Assembly (NCBI RefSeq): GCF_003076275.1
Contig: NZ_CP029064.1
Location: 4,196,001 to 4,260,000, forward strand
Length of the DNA stretch: 64,000 bases
DNA from: Microbulbifer sp. A4B17
GTDB taxonomy: Bacteria; Pseudomonadota; Gammaproteobacteria; Pseudomonadales; Cellvibrionaceae
Direction: 5' to 3'
Shown here piece after piece: positions 62,958 through 64,000 of this stretch. Both the position numbers and the translations under genes were made by a program. The notes under the pieces were generated by a model. That model was not told where the DNA came from, searched no databases, and saw only the letters and a program-made list of their open reading frames with translations. Within the stretch, counting starts at the first letter, position 1. Every line of letters begins with the position of its first letter.

Positions 62958-64000
62958 GTGTCTTCCCAAAAAGCTGGATGCCCTAATCCTTTCGCAAAGA
63001 CTATAAAACTGGCTTTGCTGGCTCTGACAATTCCTGCGCTATTTATTTTCAATAGCAAACTCTTGGCACAATGCAGTCCCGGCAACAGTGGTACCACTGG
63101 CGCGGACCAAATCACCTGTGACGATGATAATGATCCCGATGGTGCAGATATAGAAACCTTCGCTGGTGACGATACCATCTACCTGAACGGCGGCACGGTA
63201 GAAAATGTGCTTGCTGGTGAGGGTAACGATGAAATCAAAATTACCGGGGGAGTCATTAACCTATTAGTCGATGGTGGCGCCGGCAGCGATACAATTACTC
63301 TCGATGAGCGCTCCAGTGATGTGGGGGATTATCTGAGAGGTGGAGGCATTGACGGTGGAGATGGAGATGACAACCTGATCTTACTCGATGGATTGTCGTT
63401 TCACGTCTGGGGGGGAGCAGGTGACGATACTATTACCCTTGATGGCGGTTTTATTTTTAACTACCTGGATGCCGGTAGTGGCGATGATTATATCTACTGG
63501 GATGAGGGAATCAGCAACGAAGTTCGGGGCGGCTCTGGGTCAGACACCCTGCTGATCGATTCACACTCTTTCGATGGCGATGTACTACTGGATGGTGGCG
63601 ATGATCTCAGTTCCGATGATGGAGAAGTCGACAACCTGATATTTAAACTGGACTATTCCGTAGATGGGACACTTTTAAATAACTGGGAAAGAATCGTTAT
63701 CTGGGGCAGCTCCAAAATGATATTTACCGGGAGCCTGGTTGTCGGTGGCGGTTTCGATTCAGAGGGCGACTCACTTGGCCTCGATATTCGTTGGGGTGGA
63801 CAGGCGTTTTTTGACAGTGACAGCTTTGTAATTTCAGGAGATGTATCCAATAACGGAACCATCGACTTATCCAATAATAAATTCAATACCCTCACAATAA
63901 GTAAAGACAGCGATGGGAATTATGGGCAATATCGCTCGGACAATGGACGCTTATGGGTTGACGCTGTCCTAGAGGATGATTTATCCCAGAGTGATCAACT
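62958..64000 (+). CDS. Autotransporter-like protein with RTX-like repeats, partial at the window end
   Basis: GTG 62958 has AAGGAA upstream, and the frame stays open to the last base. After a long signal peptide (IKLALLALTIPALFIFNSKL, then LAQ) there is an Asp-rich start (DDDNDPDGADIETFAGDDTI) and about six GGxGxDxI-type repeats (LAGEGNDEI, DGGAGSDTI, DGGDGDDNL, WGGAGDDTI, DAGSGDDYI, RGGSGSDTL). The final segment (FNTLTISKDSDGNYGQYRSD, then LWVDAVLEDD) resembles autotransporter passengers. The barrel would lie beyond the window. Confidence 0.75.
   Translation, partial: MSSQKAGCPNPFAKTIKLALLALTIPALFIFNSKLLAQCSPGNSGTTGADQITCDDDNDPDGADIETFAGDDTIYLNGGTVENVLAGEGNDEIKITGGVINLLVDGGAGSDTITLDERSSDVGDYLRGGGIDGGDGDDNLILLDGLSFHVWGGAGDDTITLDGGFIFNYLDAGSGDDYIYWDEGISNEVRGGSGSDTLLIDSHSFDGDVLLDGGDDLSSDDGEVDNLIFKLDYSVDGTLLNNWERIVIWGSSKMIFTGSLVVGGGFDSEGDSLGLDIRWGGQAFFDSDSFVISGDVSNNGTIDLSNNKFNTLTISKDSDGNYGQYRSDNGRLWVDAVLEDDLSQSDQ

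Noticed and set aside
1..64000. CRISPR array
   Set aside because: No regularly spaced direct repeats of 25-40 bases and no cas gene were seen anywhere.

Overview
The window reads as chromosome of a marine gammaproteobacterium. The core genes (purE-purK, a complete Mrp/Mnh antiporter operon, OmpW-type porins, an SbtA-like bicarbonate permease with a LysR regulator, YqjG, pirin, SNF2/SWIM helicase) and the Gly-rich lipobox proteins fit Cellvibrionales such as Microbulbifer. That placement is an inference from gene content; nothing in the window names the species.

The left part (about 1-25,000) is accessory DNA. At 915-937 there is an isolated copy of a tmRNA (ssrA) 3' end, and 143 bp downstream, in the same direction, a frameshifted and stop-interrupted P4-type integrase (1080 to about 1497). 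This is the layout of an element integrated at ssrA, now decayed. Behind it, long AT-rich stretches without genes alternate with isolated cargo: a secreted S8 peptidase plus a small lipoprotein, a yeast-type cytosine deaminase, and an 853-residue protein resembling the P47/TULIP proteins of toxin clusters. Next comes a compact minus-strand defence block: a small orphan gene, a GNAT-like protein, an uncharacterised 109-residue protein, a YafO-like toxin preceded by a 48-residue basic peptide with its own promoter and palindromic operator, then hsdR, hsdS and hsdM of a type I restriction system. Divergent from hsdM is an Mrr-type endonuclease, followed by an Imm11-like immunity gene between two paralogous small genes. 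The region closes with a mobile-element-type hypothetical, a hairpin element, a small Arg/Phe-rich ORF and an accessory csrA whose start lies inside that ORF.

From about 25,100 the DNA looks like ordinary chromosome: a serine hydrolase and an esterase-like hydrolase opposite a CadC/TolB-type regulator; a LysR gene opposite an aldehyde dehydrogenase/old yellow enzyme pair; a large propeller lipoprotein; a HEISH-motif secreted protein; small envelope proteins (DUF5329, DUF4166); a DUF2339 membrane protein; a SWIM/SNF2 helicase; an alpha/beta hydrolase; and an OmpW protein. A quinone/electrophile-stress cluster follows (DoxX, YqjG, LysR, pirin), then mrpABCDEFG. The right end holds purEK, a two-gene sbtA operon opposite a CbbR-like LysR gene, a second OmpW protein, and the 5' part of an autotransporter-like gene with RTX-like repeats that runs off the window.

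The observations most worth following are the YafO module with its unusually short partner, the P47-like protein, the accessory csrA with its structured leader and overlapping ORF, the orphan immunity-like paralogs, and the two-gene SbtA operon. GC differences were judged by eye, and family assignments come from motif recognition without any database search.
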